This document shows, in pieces, positions 1-7,845 of a DNA stretch of 42,158 nt (its first letter is position 1; every line of letters begins with the position of its first letter). The stretch is from contig SFFH01000023.1 of assembly GCA_004557905.1 (NCBI GenBank), positions 1 to 42,158 of the forward strand. Reading direction: 5' to 3'. The position numbers were made by a program, and so were the translations under genes. This stretch comes from Clostridiales bacterium (GTDB taxonomy: Bacteria; Bacillota; Clostridia; Christensenellales; Aristaeellaceae). The notes below the pieces were generated by a model. The model searched no databases. It had not been told where the DNA came from and saw nothing but the letters and a program-made list of their open reading frames with translations.

Positions 1-1
1 G

Positions 2-979
2 GAACTTGCCGGAAGTGCGGAGCGTGTGGATATGCGTTCCTATGAAAGACAGGGACTTGATATTATCCCGACCGTTCACATGGGAGCTGCTGTCTGTGCT
101 CTGGAACGCAAGGGCATTGAAACCAACATCGGCAATCTGAACCGAGATATTAAGGCCGCTAACCGCATGATGGACGCTATCCGCAGCACCATCAAAAATC
201 TGCGAAACTGGATTGCGGATATTCTGGAAGCTACCAAGGAAGCTATTGTGGAAGCACAGGCAGAAAAGGAAAATGCTTCGCCCAATTTATCCATTCTGCT
301 CCGTGATTATATGAATCTGAGAAAGGCAGAGCGCAGCGAATGGTCGAGGTACGGACAGCAGAAAGGCACAGCTGATGATCTGAAAGCGGTTTCCAAAGCT
401 CTGATCTATTTGAAAGAACATGAGCTTTACACACTGAAAGATTTGGACACCGCACTGCAAGGCATGAACCAAAAAGCAGGAGCAATCAGCAAGGAAATGA
501 AAACTGCATCGAATCGAATGAAAGTCATTACCTCCATTCAGACTGCGGTTGCAGACTGCCAGACCCACAAGGAAGTCCATGACAAATATATCAAAATCGG
601 TTGGAAAACAAGACAAGCTGCCTTTGCTGAAAAGCATAAGGACGAGCTGAATGCCTACAACAAGGCTTACCGCACTCTGAAAAAGCACGATGTTGATTTG
701 AACGTAGATCTGGATGCTCTGAAAGCAGAGTATGATACGCTGAAAGCAACCCACACCGAGCTTGCCGGACAGCTTGCAACCGTCAAAGAGGAATTACAGC
801 CGATGAAAGATATTCGTTACTGGATCGGTAAAGTCCTTACACCGGAACAGTCCGAGGTTCAGAAAAAGCCCGAACCGAAGCACTCTGTAACAGAGAGATT
901 GAAGTTCGAGCAAGAACAAAAGAAGCAACAGCCGGAGCAGAAAACTCCGCAGCAGAAAAAACAGAATATGGAACTCTAA
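2..979 (+). CDS. MobA/MobL-family relaxase, C-terminal part (5' end outside window)
   Basis: The reading frame is open to the left edge, so the start and the catalytic relaxase domain lie outside the window. The visible 325 or so residues begin with ERVDMRSYERQGLDIIPTVH, the kind of segment that follows the relaxase domain in MobQ-type (MobA/MobL) mobilization proteins, then HMGAAVCALERKGI. The rest is Lys/Glu/Gln-rich and probably coiled coil, ending in a low-complexity EQKKQQPEQK tail. By family, such proteins nick the origin of transfer and pilot the DNA strand in conjugation. It is followed by a terminator and then by primase-like, VapE, excisionase and integrase genes on the same strand, the usual order at the right end of such elements. 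Codon use is AT-richer than the host genes beyond 4500. The GTG at 26 is an internal codon, not a start. Confidence 0.75.
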   Translation, partial: ELAGSAERVDMRSYERQGLDIIPTVHMGAAVCALERKGIETNIGNLNRDIKAANRMMDAIRSTIKNLRNWIADILEATKEAIVEAQAEKENASPNLSILLRDYMNLRKAERSEWSRYGQQKGTADDLKAVSKALIYLKEHELYTLKDLDTALQGMNQKAGAISKEMKTASNRMKVITSIQTAVADCQTHKEVHDKYIKIGWKTRQAAFAEKHKDELNAYNKAYRTLKKHDVDLNVDLDALKAEYDTLKATHTELAGQLATVKEELQPMKDIRYWIGKVLTPEQSEVQKKPEPKHSVTERLKFEQEQKKQQPEQKTPQQKKQNMEL

Positions 980-980
980 G

Positions 981-1021
981 GCACTTGCTGTTTTCTTTGT
1001 GAAAATGTTGAGTGCTTTTTT
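981..1021 (+). terminator. Rho-independent terminator after the relaxase gene
   Basis: GCACT at 981-985 pairs with AGTGC at 1011-1015, and the inner TTTTC and GAAAA arms extend the stem to about 15 positions with several G-U pairs and one mismatch. A run of six T follows at 1016-1021. The relaxase stop codon lies directly upstream. Confidence 0.6.
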
Positions 1022-1042
1022 GTCTCCCGAAAGGATGATGCA

Positions 1043-1711
1043 ATGAATGTATTTGAAGCTGTAAAACAATCCGTCACTACCCGACAGGCGGCAGAGCTGT
1101 ACGGCATCAATGTCAACCGGGCAGGAAAAGCCAACTGCCCTTTTCACAACGATCGGACGCCCAGCATGAAGGTGGACAAGCGGTTCCATTGCTTCGGCTG
1201 CGGTGCCGATGGAGATGTGATTGATTTTACAGCACAGCTATATGGGTTAGATGCAAAGTCTGCCGCCGAAAAACTGGCTGCGGACTTTCAAATCCCCTAT
1301 ACACATCACAAAAGAAAGGGAACGGTGAAAAAGGCTATCAGAGAGAAATCGGAGAAGAAAATGTACCGGGAACTGGAAGCCAGATGCTTCCGGGTATTAT
1401 CAGATTATTTTCATCTGCTCCGGCATTGGGAACGGGCATATGCCCCGAAACCGGAAGATGAAACATGGCATCCATTGTTCGTGGAAGCCCTGCAAAAGAA
1501 AGACCACATTGAGTATTTACTGGATGTGCTGCTGTACGATTCCATCGAAGAGCGTGCGGCACTTATAAGAGATTACGGAAAGGAAGTGATGAAACTTGAA
1601 CGGCGATTATCAGAGCTTGGCACCGGAGCTGAGAGAGAATTTGAAGATGCTTGCAGAGAACCGGCTCTGCCAGACCCCAGAGGAAGTCAGGGAACTTCTG
1701 GAGGTGAATGA
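1043..1711 (+). CDS. CHC2 zinc-finger (DNA primase-like) mobile-element protein
   Basis: This 222-residue protein has an N-terminal CHC2-type zinc finger: CPFHND at about residues 33-38 and CFGCGADGDVIDF at about 50-62, giving the C-x2-H and C-x2-C ligands of bacterial primases. The finger is the DNA-reading module of DnaG, but the protein is too short to carry the TOPRIM catalytic domain. It is therefore primase-like rather than a full primase. The C-terminal half is charged and unrecognised. An AAAGGATG ribosome site precedes the ATG. Its last 116 bp overlap the vapE reading frame in another frame, so the two are probably translationally linked. A CHC2 gene followed by a VapE gene is common in mobilizable elements of Clostridia, where the pair is thought to help replicate the excised element. 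Confidence 0.72.
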   Translation: MNVFEAVKQSVTTRQAAELYGINVNRAGKANCPFHNDRTPSMKVDKRFHCFGCGADGDVIDFTAQLYGLDAKSAAEKLAADFQIPYTHHKRKGTVKKAIREKSEKKMYRELEARCFRVLSDYFHLLRHWERAYAPKPEDETWHPLFVEALQKKDHIEYLLDVLLYDSIEERAALIRDYGKEVMKLERRLSELGTGAEREFEDACREPALPDPRGSQGTSGGE

Positions 1712-2455
1712 CAAAGGGCAGGTGAAGAACACCATGCAGAATGTGTATCAGGTCTTTCAGTCTGACCCGGTATTGCATGGAGCCATCAGTTACAACATTC
1801 TTACCGGGCGCATTGATATCTGCAAGCCCCTATGGTGGGAACGCACCACCTCTGCCATGAGCGACACGGATTTCAACTATCTCATGCTGTATCTGGAAAA
1901 ACGATACGGGCTGAACAACGAAAACCGTATCCGCAGGGCGTTGACGGTGGTTGCACACCAGAACCAGTATCACCCAATCCGGGAATATCTGAACCGCCTG
2001 GAATGGGATGGCACAGAGCGCATCCCCTATGTGCTTCATCACTTCCTGGGCGCAGAAATCTGTGCGTATGGCACCGAAGTCATGCGGCTGTTTCTTTTGG
2101 GAGCTATTCACCGGGTATTCAAACCGGGCTGCAAGTTTGAATTGATGCTATGTCTGGTGGGCGGACAGGGAGCGGGAAAATCTACCTTCTTTCGCTTTCT
2201 GGCCTGCAAGGATGAATGGTTCTCCGATGACCTGAAGAAGATTGATGACGACAATGTGTTCCGCAAGATGCAGGGACACTGGATCATAGAAATGTCGGAG
2301 ATGATCGCTACCCCAATCCCAGAAGTTATAAGAAGTACGGCAAGCAAAGGGGCTGGATGCGTGGAAACGAAGCATCGGAAACGGAGACAAACCCCTTGGA
2401 TGGCTTTAGGGAACTGACCGAGGAAGAATGCAACCAGATGGAACTGCCGTTTTAA
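1596..2455 (+). pseudogene. Virulence-associated E (VapE) family ATPase, internally deleted
   Basis: The first 240 or so codons encode a VapE/VirE-like P-loop protein, with WDGTERI upstream, Walker A GGQGAGKST at about residues 189-197, and a Walker B-like HWIIEMSEM. From about 2310 the frame loses family similarity and stops at 2415-2417. In the frame one base further on, from 2312 to a TAA at 2453-2455, the sequence reads PNPRSYKKYGKQRGW and ends EEECNQMELPF, which is the normal C-terminus of this family. An internal segment of roughly 130 to 160 codons (an estimate from remembered family length) has been deleted, leaving the halves out of frame. The proposed start is TTG at 1596, preceded by AGGAAG at 1581-1586. 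The product probably lacks the end of the ATPase core and is non-functional. Confidence 0.72.
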
Positions 2456-2761
2456 GAAAGGAGCATGGTTTCCTGTTTTATATCCAATCCGTTGCCATAG
2501 CGGTTTCCGTGAAAAGGCTTGTTCCGCAGGGCTTTTTCTTCTCTGGAAACGAAAGCAACAAAGAAATGCAAGAAAAACCAAAATAGCAAAGACAGCTGCC
2601 GCCAAGGAGGAATCAGGTTTTTGTGAGACAGTTTCCGGTTTCTGTTTCCGGTTCTCCCTTTCCGGCTTTAGAAGGTATCCAAATGAACGCAGTACAGAAC
2701 AACGCAGGTCTTGGAATGTCCAGACCCTGCACAACGAATTGATATATGGAGGTAAATGCCT
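2456..2761 (+). other. 306-bp non-coding stretch between broken vapE and excisionase
   Basis: No convincing gene was found. The stretch has A-rich and pyrimidine-rich segments, including several repeats of TTTCCGG or TTTCTGTTTCCGG around 2630-2665, and an imperfect hairpin near 2704-2730 (GCAGG and CCTGC arms). It ends in the excisionase ribosome site GGAGGT at 2748-2753. It may be leader or regulatory DNA for the excisionase-integrase module. Confidence 0.4.
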
Positions 2762-2995
2762 ATGGCGAATAGCAAGAGCAGTGTGAGTGAGAAGAACTAT
2801 TTTGACATTCCGGTGTGGCGCAGATACACGCTGACCATTGAGGAAGCTGCTGGCTACTATCACATCGGTGAAGGGAAACTTCGGATGTTGATCGACCAGA
2901 ACCCGCACGAAGATTTCTACGTTATGAACGGCAACAGAGCATTGATCAAGCGGGAGAAGTTCGAGCGGTATCTGGATCAGGCCACCGCTGTGTAA
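2762..2995 (+). CDS. xis: Excisionase (Tn916 Xis-like)
   Basis: A 77-residue basic protein with the pattern YTLTIEEAAGYYHIGEGKLR, the helix-turn-helix-like segment of Tn916-family excisionases, followed by FYVMNGNRALIKREKFERYL. By family it bends DNA at the element ends and steers the tyrosine integrase towards excision. The ATG at 2762 is preferred because GGAGGT sits at 2748-2753, giving a spacing of 9; the in-frame ATG at 2756 would be too close. It lies 112 bp upstream of the integrase gene, with a terminator-like hairpin and a structured leader between them. Length fits the family (60-80 residues). Confidence 0.85.
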   Translation: MANSKSSVSEKNYFDIPVWRRYTLTIEEAAGYYHIGEGKLRMLIDQNPHEDFYVMNGNRALIKREKFERYLDQATAV

Positions 2996-3000
2996 AAAAT

Positions 3001-3022
3001 AAAACGGCAGGACTGCCGTTTT
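3001..3022 (+). terminator. Hairpin terminator between xis and int
   Basis: AAAACGGCAG (3001-3010) and CTGCCGTTTT (3013-3022) form a perfect 10-bp inverted repeat around GA. The A and T flanks make it usable in either direction. It would reduce read-through from xis into int. Confidence 0.65.
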
Positions 3023-3040
3023 CACATGATACAACTATAC

Positions 3041-3102
3041 GGAGAGCCAAATTTGTGATATGATGTTATCGCAAGTCTGGCTCTCCTTTCTTGAAAGGAG
3101 AG
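3041..3102 (+). promoter_or_regulatory. Structured integrase leader with competing hairpins
   Basis: GGAGAGCCA (3041-3049) can pair with TGGCTCTCC (3078-3086). Alternatively CTCTCCTTTC (3081-3090) can pair perfectly with GAAAGGAGAG (3093-3102), which contains the integrase ribosome site AAAGGAG. The two pairings share bases 3081-3086 and exclude one another. The second would hide the ribosome site and the first would free it. Regulation is inferred from this geometry only. Confidence 0.5.
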
Positions 3103-3107
3103 ATTCC

Positions 3108-4301
3108 ATGAGCGAAAAAAGGCGTCGAAACCGGATTTTGCGTGAAGGCGAATACCAGCGTACAGATGGGAGGTATCGTTACCGATATATTGACGAGGAC
3201 GGCAAGGAGAAGAATGTATACAGTTGGCGTTTGGACAAGAACGATCCGACACCCAAGGGTAAGAAACGAGAGCTTTCGCTGAGAGAGAAGGAAAAACAGA
3301 TTCAGGCAGATCTGTTTGACCACATCGTTACCAATGGTGGTAATTATACGGTAGTTGAACTGGTAGAAAAGTATGTGTCTTTGAAAACCGGAGTGAGCCA
3401 TAACACTCGTGCAGGATATAAGACCGTGATCAATATCCTGAATAAAGAAGCGTTTGGAAAGCTGCGCATTGACAAGGTTCGCCTGTCTGATGCAAAGGCG
3501 TGGCTGATCAAGCTTCAGCAGGTGGATGGCAGAGGGTACAGCTCCATTCACTCCATCAGAGGTGTTCTCAGGCCGGCTTTCCAGTTGGCGGTGGATGATG
3601 ACTTGATCCGTAAGAATCCATTTGGATTTGAACTGGCATCGGTGATCGTGAACGATTCTGTCACCAGAGAAGCAATTACCCGTAAGCAGGAGCGTGAACT
3701 TCTGAAATTCATCAAGGAAGATAAGCATTTCTGCCGATACTACGATGCGATCTATATTCTCTTTAACACGGGGCTGCGTATCTCGGAATTTTGTGGATTG
3801 ACCTTTTCCGATATCGAGTTCGATCAGAAGCGTATCAATGTTGACCATCAGTTGCAGAGAACATCGCAGATGCAGTATGTGATCCAGGACCCTAAGACGG
3901 AAAGCGGTATCCGCTATGTGCCGATGAGCGAGGAAGTGGTGGCGTGTTTCCGCCGTATTCTCGCCAATCGTGTGGCACCGAAAGTGGAGCCGATGGTGGA
4001 TGGATATGCCGGTTTCCTGTTTCTGGACAAGAATGACAGACCGATGGTTGCTCTGCATTGGGAGAAATACCTGCAGCACATTGTCGAGAAGTACAACAAG
4101 ATCTACCGTATCCAGATGCCCAAAGTAACCCCTCATGTATGCAGACACACCTTCTGTTCCAATATGGCGAAATCCGGAATGAACCCTAAGACATTGCAGT
4201 ATATCATGGGTCATTCGGACATCAGCGTGACGCTGAATGTTTACACCCATGTGCAGTTCGATGACGCACAGGCTGAACTGCTTCGAGTAGCGGAAGCCTA
4301 A
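3108..4301 (+). CDS. int: Tyrosine recombinase / integrase (Tn916 Int-like)
   Basis: A 397-residue phage-type integrase. The N-terminus has the basic arm-binding region RRRNRILREGEYQRTDGRY typical of Tn916 Int, then a SAM-like core-binding domain (YKTVINILNKEAFGKLRIDKV) and the catalytic domain. Visible catalytic residues are Arg in NTGLRISEFCGL, His and Arg in PHVCRHTFCSNMAKSG, His in MGHSDISVT and the nucleophile Tyr in LNVYTHV. The ATG at 3108 is chosen because AAAGGAG lies at 3094-3100; an upstream in-frame ATG at 3060 has no ribosome site and would encode the hairpin leader. Int integrates and, with Xis, excises the element. It is the last gene of the element, as is usual, and the attachment site should lie just downstream. 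Confidence 0.93.
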   Translation: MSEKRRRNRILREGEYQRTDGRYRYRYIDEDGKEKNVYSWRLDKNDPTPKGKKRELSLREKEKQIQADLFDHIVTNGGNYTVVELVEKYVSLKTGVSHNTRAGYKTVINILNKEAFGKLRIDKVRLSDAKAWLIKLQQVDGRGYSSIHSIRGVLRPAFQLAVDDDLIRKNPFGFELASVIVNDSVTREAITRKQERELLKFIKEDKHFCRYYDAIYILFNTGLRISEFCGLTFSDIEFDQKRINVDHQLQRTSQMQYVIQDPKTESGIRYVPMSEEVVACFRRILANRVAPKVEPMVDGYAGFLFLDKNDRPMVALHWEKYLQHIVEKYNKIYRIQMPKVTPHVCRHTFCSNMAKSGMNPKTLQYIMGHSDISVTLNVYTHVQFDDAQAELLRVAEA

Positions 4302-4343
4302 AACACCCCGTTGGTACGTAGCTTTTATTTACCAACGATTTTA

Positions 4344-4443
4344 CCAATATTGCAGGAAAAAGCATGAGAAAATACGGGGAGATTTGAGAAGATATCCCGA
4401 AAACAAAGAAACATGAAAATGCCGAAAACCCCTGCAATATTGG
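4344..4443. repeat. 13-bp inverted repeat at the element terminus, with a nearby direct repeat
   Basis: CCAATATTGCAGG at 4344-4356 is exactly mirrored by CCTGCAATATTGG at 4431-4443, 74 bp apart. A 10-bp direct repeat ATTTGAGAAG occurs at 4382-4391 and 4446-4455. The 4302-4486 interval has no gene. These may be integrase or excisionase arm-binding sites near the attachment site; the role is inferred from position. Confidence 0.5.
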
Positions 4444-4486
4444 GCATTTGAGAAGAAATACAAGACTTATATGGAGATATAAGACG

Positions 4487-4942
4487 ATGATAAAAATATT
4501 GTTTATTTGCCACGGCAACATCTGCCGCAGCCCGATGGGCGAGATGATCATGAAGCAGCTCGTGCGCGAGCAGGGGCTTGAGGACGTCTTCACCATCGCC
4601 TCCTGCGCGACCAGCCGGGAGGAGATCGGCAACCCGGTCTATCCGCCCGCCCGTGCGGAGCTGGCCCGCCACGGCATCCCCTGTGAGCGCCGCGGGGCGC
4701 GCCAGCTGACCCGGCGGGACTACGAGGACTACGATCTGCTGATCTGCATGGACTCCATGAACGTCCGCAACGCGCTGCGCATCCTGGGCAGCGATCCCGA
4801 GGGCAAGCTGCACAAGCTCAAGGAATATCTGGGTTCCGCAGACGACGTCGCCGATCCCTGGTACAATGACCGTTTCGATATCGCCTACGCTGAGATCGAC
4901 GCGGGCTGCCGGGCGCTGCTGGAACAGATTCTGCATGCGTAG
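4487..4942 (+). CDS. Low-molecular-weight protein-tyrosine phosphatase, 5' end apparently rebuilt by the integrated element
   Basis: A 151-residue LMW-PTP. The P-loop C-x5-R-S motif is CHGNICRSP at residues 8-16 and the general-acid loop is DPWYND near residues 122-127. The family cleaves phosphotyrosine by way of a cysteinyl-phosphate; in Bacillota it is often tied to surface polysaccharide or stress control. The ATG at 4487 has GGAG at 4473-4476. The first codons are ATA AAA ATA TTG TTT ATT, unlike the strongly GC-ending codons from residue 9 onward. The gene begins just after the integrase, so the element probably inserted at or near codons 7-15 and now supplies the ribosome site and first codons. 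The P-loop is intact, so the enzyme is probably still active. Confidence 0.85.
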   Translation: MIKILFICHGNICRSPMGEMIMKQLVREQGLEDVFTIASCATSREEIGNPVYPPARAELARHGIPCERRGARQLTRRDYEDYDLLICMDSMNVRNALRILGSDPEGKLHKLKEYLGSADDVADPWYNDRFDIAYAEIDAGCRALLEQILHA

Positions 4943-5042
4943 TATTGATCTGTGCCTAAATTCTCACTGTGCAATCGCACCCGTTTCAATCGTAGGCTGC
5001 TGCGCAGCCTGCTCTGAAACTACTGTTTTTCTTGAAATGATT

Positions 5043-5177
5043 GGATACGTTGGGGCTGACGACCCGGGAAGCCGGCATAGTCGCGCAAGCGCTCCTTGCC
5101 GTTTCCGACGCTCCGCCCGCCTGTTCCCGCCACTGGCGGCGGCGGCCTCCGGTCCCAAACCCTTCTTCGCTTCGCGC
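5043..5177 (+). repeat. Degenerate copy of dispersed repeat family A
   Basis: The left end GGATACGTTGGGGCTG (5043-5058) and right end CCCTTCTTCGCTTCGCGC (5160-5177) match the ends of the copies at 7735-7799 and 22652-22725. The middle has diverged or been replaced by other GC-rich sequence. The whole 4943-5215 interval has no credible gene. Confidence 0.5.
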
Positions 5178-5181
5178 ATAT

Positions 5182-5212
5182 AAAAGAAGCCTCCGCCATG
5201 GAAGCTTCTTTT
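5182..5212 (-). terminator. Terminator of the minus-strand gene ending at 5216
   Basis: AAAAGAAGC (5182-5190) and GCTTCTTTT (5204-5212) are complementary, with extra TCC/GGA pairing inside. On the minus strand the stem ends in TTTT. It lies four bases past the stop codon. Confidence 0.7.
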
Positions 5213-5215
5213 GCT

Positions 5216-6736
5216 TTATTCCACCTTGTCCACGAACAGCAGATCAAACCGGGGCACCATCACCGGCTCACCCTGATCGTCCTGCTCCTCGAACACGCCG
5301 GAGACCTCGGCGACGACGGTGATCATGTCGCCCACCTTCGCGCCCATGTCCTCGCCGGCCACGATGACGACCGGGTTGTACCAGGTGCCGTTGGCGGCCT
5401 TGTTGAACTGCATGCGGATGTAATGCGCGCTGCCGCTGGCGCTGACCTCCGTCACCGGGCCGTAGAGGCTCATCACCTTGCCGCGGTTTTCGCTCATATC
5501 GCGCTGCAGGGTCTTGTAGCTGATCTTTTCCGCCGAGCTGCGCACGGCCGCCTTCTCCTGGTCGTCCGTCATCACGCGCACCAGCGTGAACGGATAGCGC
5601 CGCTGGTTGAAGCCGTCCTTGTCGAGAATCAGCGTGTAGCGGTACTCGCCCGCCTGCTCTGTCGTCAACTCGAAGGAGAACGAGCCGTCGTTGCCTGCGC
5701 GCTTCTTGGATACGCCGAACGGCGTCACCAGCTGCATCTGCGTGCCGGCCAGCGTCTGGCCGGAAAGGACGGTCTTGCTTTGCGTCACGGTGTGCACGCC
5801 GCTCTCCTCGATGCCGCCCAGCGACACCGGCAGCGTCTTCGCGCTGAAGGTTACCGTGCCGGACACGCTCGCGTCCGCCATGCCCTCCACGCTCGCGGTC
5901 AGCGTGATGTCAAACGTGCCCTCGTCCTCCATCGGCACCAGCAGCGAGAAGCTGCCATTGGCGCCCGCCTGGCCGACGGAGAGCAGCTGCATCTCGCCCT
6001 TCTGATCGGGCGCCTGCGCGACTAGCTCGGCGTTCGCCGTCGTCTGGCCGGTGATCACGAGGTTGGAGGTCGTCGTCTCCTGCGGGATGTCCGCCGTCAG
6101 GCGCACGGTGCGCACCGGCGCGTCGGCAATCTGCTTGACCGTCAGGTCGTGCGTGCGCGCGCGGAAGCCCGCGATATCCCGGTTGCCGAAGCGGCCGGAG
6201 GCGATCTGCCAGTCGAGCATCACCAGCATGCCGTTTTTCACCGTCACATAGCGCAGGCCGCGGCCGATGATCTCGTCGGAGAAGGTCTTCACATAGTGGA
6301 TGTACATCCAGTACTCGCCGTTCTCCTTCTGCCATTCCACGTCCTGCGTGCGGTTGCCGGTCGTCTCCCAGATCGTGTTGTTCTCCGCCATGCGGCGCAG
6401 CTCCCGCCGCTGGGCGTCGGTGATCTCCGCGATGTCAAAAATCTCGCCGGAGAGCTCGTTCGTGCGGGCAATGACGCTCATGTGCTGCGTAAAATCCTGC
6501 CGGTACGCGCGGGAAAGCACGCCCTGCTCCTCCAGTTCCTGCGACAGCGCGGAGGCGTCAATGCCGTTCTCCTTAAGAAGCGGCGCGTATACCATGGCCA
6601 GCTGGGGCGAGACGACGATCCAGCTCTCCGGATAGTCAAAGGTCAGGCCCTGCGCCTCCATGGCGATGGTCTGCGCGCCCGCCGCGCAGGGCACGAGTGC
6701 CAGCGCCAAAAGGAGCCCAAATAGAATGCGTTTCAT
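5216..6736 (-). CDS. Secreted protein of unknown function with Ig-like and OB-fold-like regions
   Basis: A 506-residue protein with a clear signal peptide (MKRILFGLLLALALVPCAAGAQ, likely cut after AGA). The start has a GGGG-type ribosome site 11 bp after the stop of the NYN gene, suggesting one transcript. Residues 28-180 begin GLTFDYPESWIVVSP, a pattern like PsbP/DUF1795-type stress proteins. Residues about 200-375 look like two bacterial Ig-like or carboxypeptidase-regulatory-like beta domains (NGSFSLLVPMEDEGTFDITL and DGSFSFELTTEQAGEYRY). The last 110 residues (KVMSLYGPVTEV to FDLLFVDKVE) resemble an OB-fold. No catalytic motif was seen. It probably acts outside the membrane. The function is not recognised and the domain names are by pattern only. 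Confidence 0.7.
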   Translation of the reverse strand: MKRILFGLLLALALVPCAAGAQTIAMEAQGLTFDYPESWIVVSPQLAMVYAPLLKENGIDASALSQELEEQGVLSRAYRQDFTQHMSVIARTNELSGEIFDIAEITDAQRRELRRMAENNTIWETTGNRTQDVEWQKENGEYWMYIHYVKTFSDEIIGRGLRYVTVKNGMLVMLDWQIASGRFGNRDIAGFRARTHDLTVKQIADAPVRTVRLTADIPQETTTSNLVITGQTTANAELVAQAPDQKGEMQLLSVGQAGANGSFSLLVPMEDEGTFDITLTASVEGMADASVSGTVTFSAKTLPVSLGGIEESGVHTVTQSKTVLSGQTLAGTQMQLVTPFGVSKKRAGNDGSFSFELTTEQAGEYRYTLILDKDGFNQRRYPFTLVRVMTDDQEKAAVRSSAEKISYKTLQRDMSENRGKVMSLYGPVTEVSASGSAHYIRMQFNKAANGTWYNPVVIVAGEDMGAKVGDMITVVAEVSGVFEEQDDQGEPVMVPRFDLLFVDKVE

Positions 6737-6746
6737 GGCTTACCCC

Positions 6747-7713
6747 TTACAGGATGTGCACGAGCATGTTGCCGCCCTCGTCCGTCTTGAGCCTGAGCAG
6801 GCCCTCGCGCTCGAGCGTGCGCAGCACATCGGAGAAGCGCCGCAGGCCGATCTGCCGCTCGGTGAAGTCCGGGTACAGCGCCTGCACGGCGGACTTGAGG
6901 ATCGAGGGATTCACGCGGTCAAAGCCGTCCTCCTTGTAGGCGGACAGGATGCGCGCGAACACGCCGACGTAATTGTCGCGCGTGAGCTGCTCCACAGCCG
7001 CGTACGCCTGATTGAGCCGCAGGATGAGGTTATACTCCTCGCTCTCCATCTCAAAGGAGCCGAACTGCTCCGCGAGCTTGGCGAGCATCTTCCCGAACGT
7101 GGAGAAGCCGACGCTCTTTTCTGAAAAGTTGGGGCGCAGGCGCAGCAGGACGCTCTTGACCTCGGAGGCAAGCATCTCGCCGCCCTCGCTCTCACGCAGG
7201 ATGGTGACGATCAGGTCGTTGACGTCCGAGAGCGTCAGCGCGTCGCTGACCTCGCTGACGGAGCGCTCCTTGCCGCTGGCCACGCTCTCCAGGAACTGGA
7301 ACTCGCTGCACGCGCTCATGAACACGTTGCTGGCCGCCTCGCTTCGGGAGATGCCCAGCACAAACTTGCCCATGCTCTTGAGCTTGCCCACCAGCGGCAC
7401 ATAGTCGCTGTCGCCGGAGACGATGCAGAAAGCTGTCGATGAGCTCGTTGCGGTAGGCGACGTCCAGCGCGTCGATGACGAGCTGAATGTCGGAGTTGTT
7501 CTTCTGGTTGCGGCCGTAGCGCAGGCTGGGCACCACGGTGAACGTGTTGGACAGCAGCGTCTCCTTGAGGTCGGAGTAGCTGTCCGTATAGCCGTAGACC
7601 TTGCCGATGAGGATGTCGCCGCGGATCTTCACGCGCTCGATCACGTCCATCAGCATGCTTTTCTTGCCGCCGCAGTTTTCAAGGTCTACGAACAGCGCAA
7701 AATGAGATGCCAT
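6747..7713 (-). CDS. NYN-domain (PIN-like) putative RNase with OST-HTH/LOTUS domain, frameshifted
   Basis: Two adjacent frames make one protein of about 320 residues. The first starts at ATG 7713 (ribosome site AAAGGA) and reads MASHFALFVDLENCGG, then NNSDIQLVIDALDVAYRNE: the NYN fold with its first two acidic clusters. Near 7429-7432 one extra base (a run of three T on the coding strand where two are expected) shifts the frame. The sequence CIVSGDSDYVPLVGKLKSMG, which has the third acidic cluster, continues in the other frame to 6747. The C-terminal half carries a LOTUS-like winged helix (YKEDGFDRVNPSILKSAVQ). NYN proteins are metal-dependent RNases related to PIN domains; LOTUS domains bind RNA. 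The frameshift is either a real inactivation or a sequence error. The gene is probably co-transcribed with the secreted-protein gene 11 bp downstream. Confidence 0.75.
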
Positions 7714-7734
7714 ATTGTTTCCTTTCCAAAGAGG

Positions 7735-7799
7735 AACGTTGGGCTGCCGCCCAAACCTGCCTGGGGCCGCAGGCCCCAGACCCCTTCTTCGCTTCGCGA
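7735..7799. repeat. Dispersed repeat family A, copy 2
   Basis: It contains ACGTT, GGGCTGCCGCCC (7741-7752), a hairpin with CTGGGG/CCCCAG arms (7760-7779), then CCCTTCTTCGCTTCGCG. Closely matches 22652-22725 apart from the hairpin loop. It lies just upstream of the NYN gene start. Confidence 0.75.
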
Positions 7800-7845
7800 T
7801 ATTGAACAGAGGCTTGAACACTCCATCGGGAGAGCCGCCAGCCCA

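Noticed and set aside
4302..4486. tRNA gene as integration target of the element
   Set aside because: No cloverleaf, TTCGA loop or anticodon arm could be found near the integrase end; the neighbouring protein gene is a better target.
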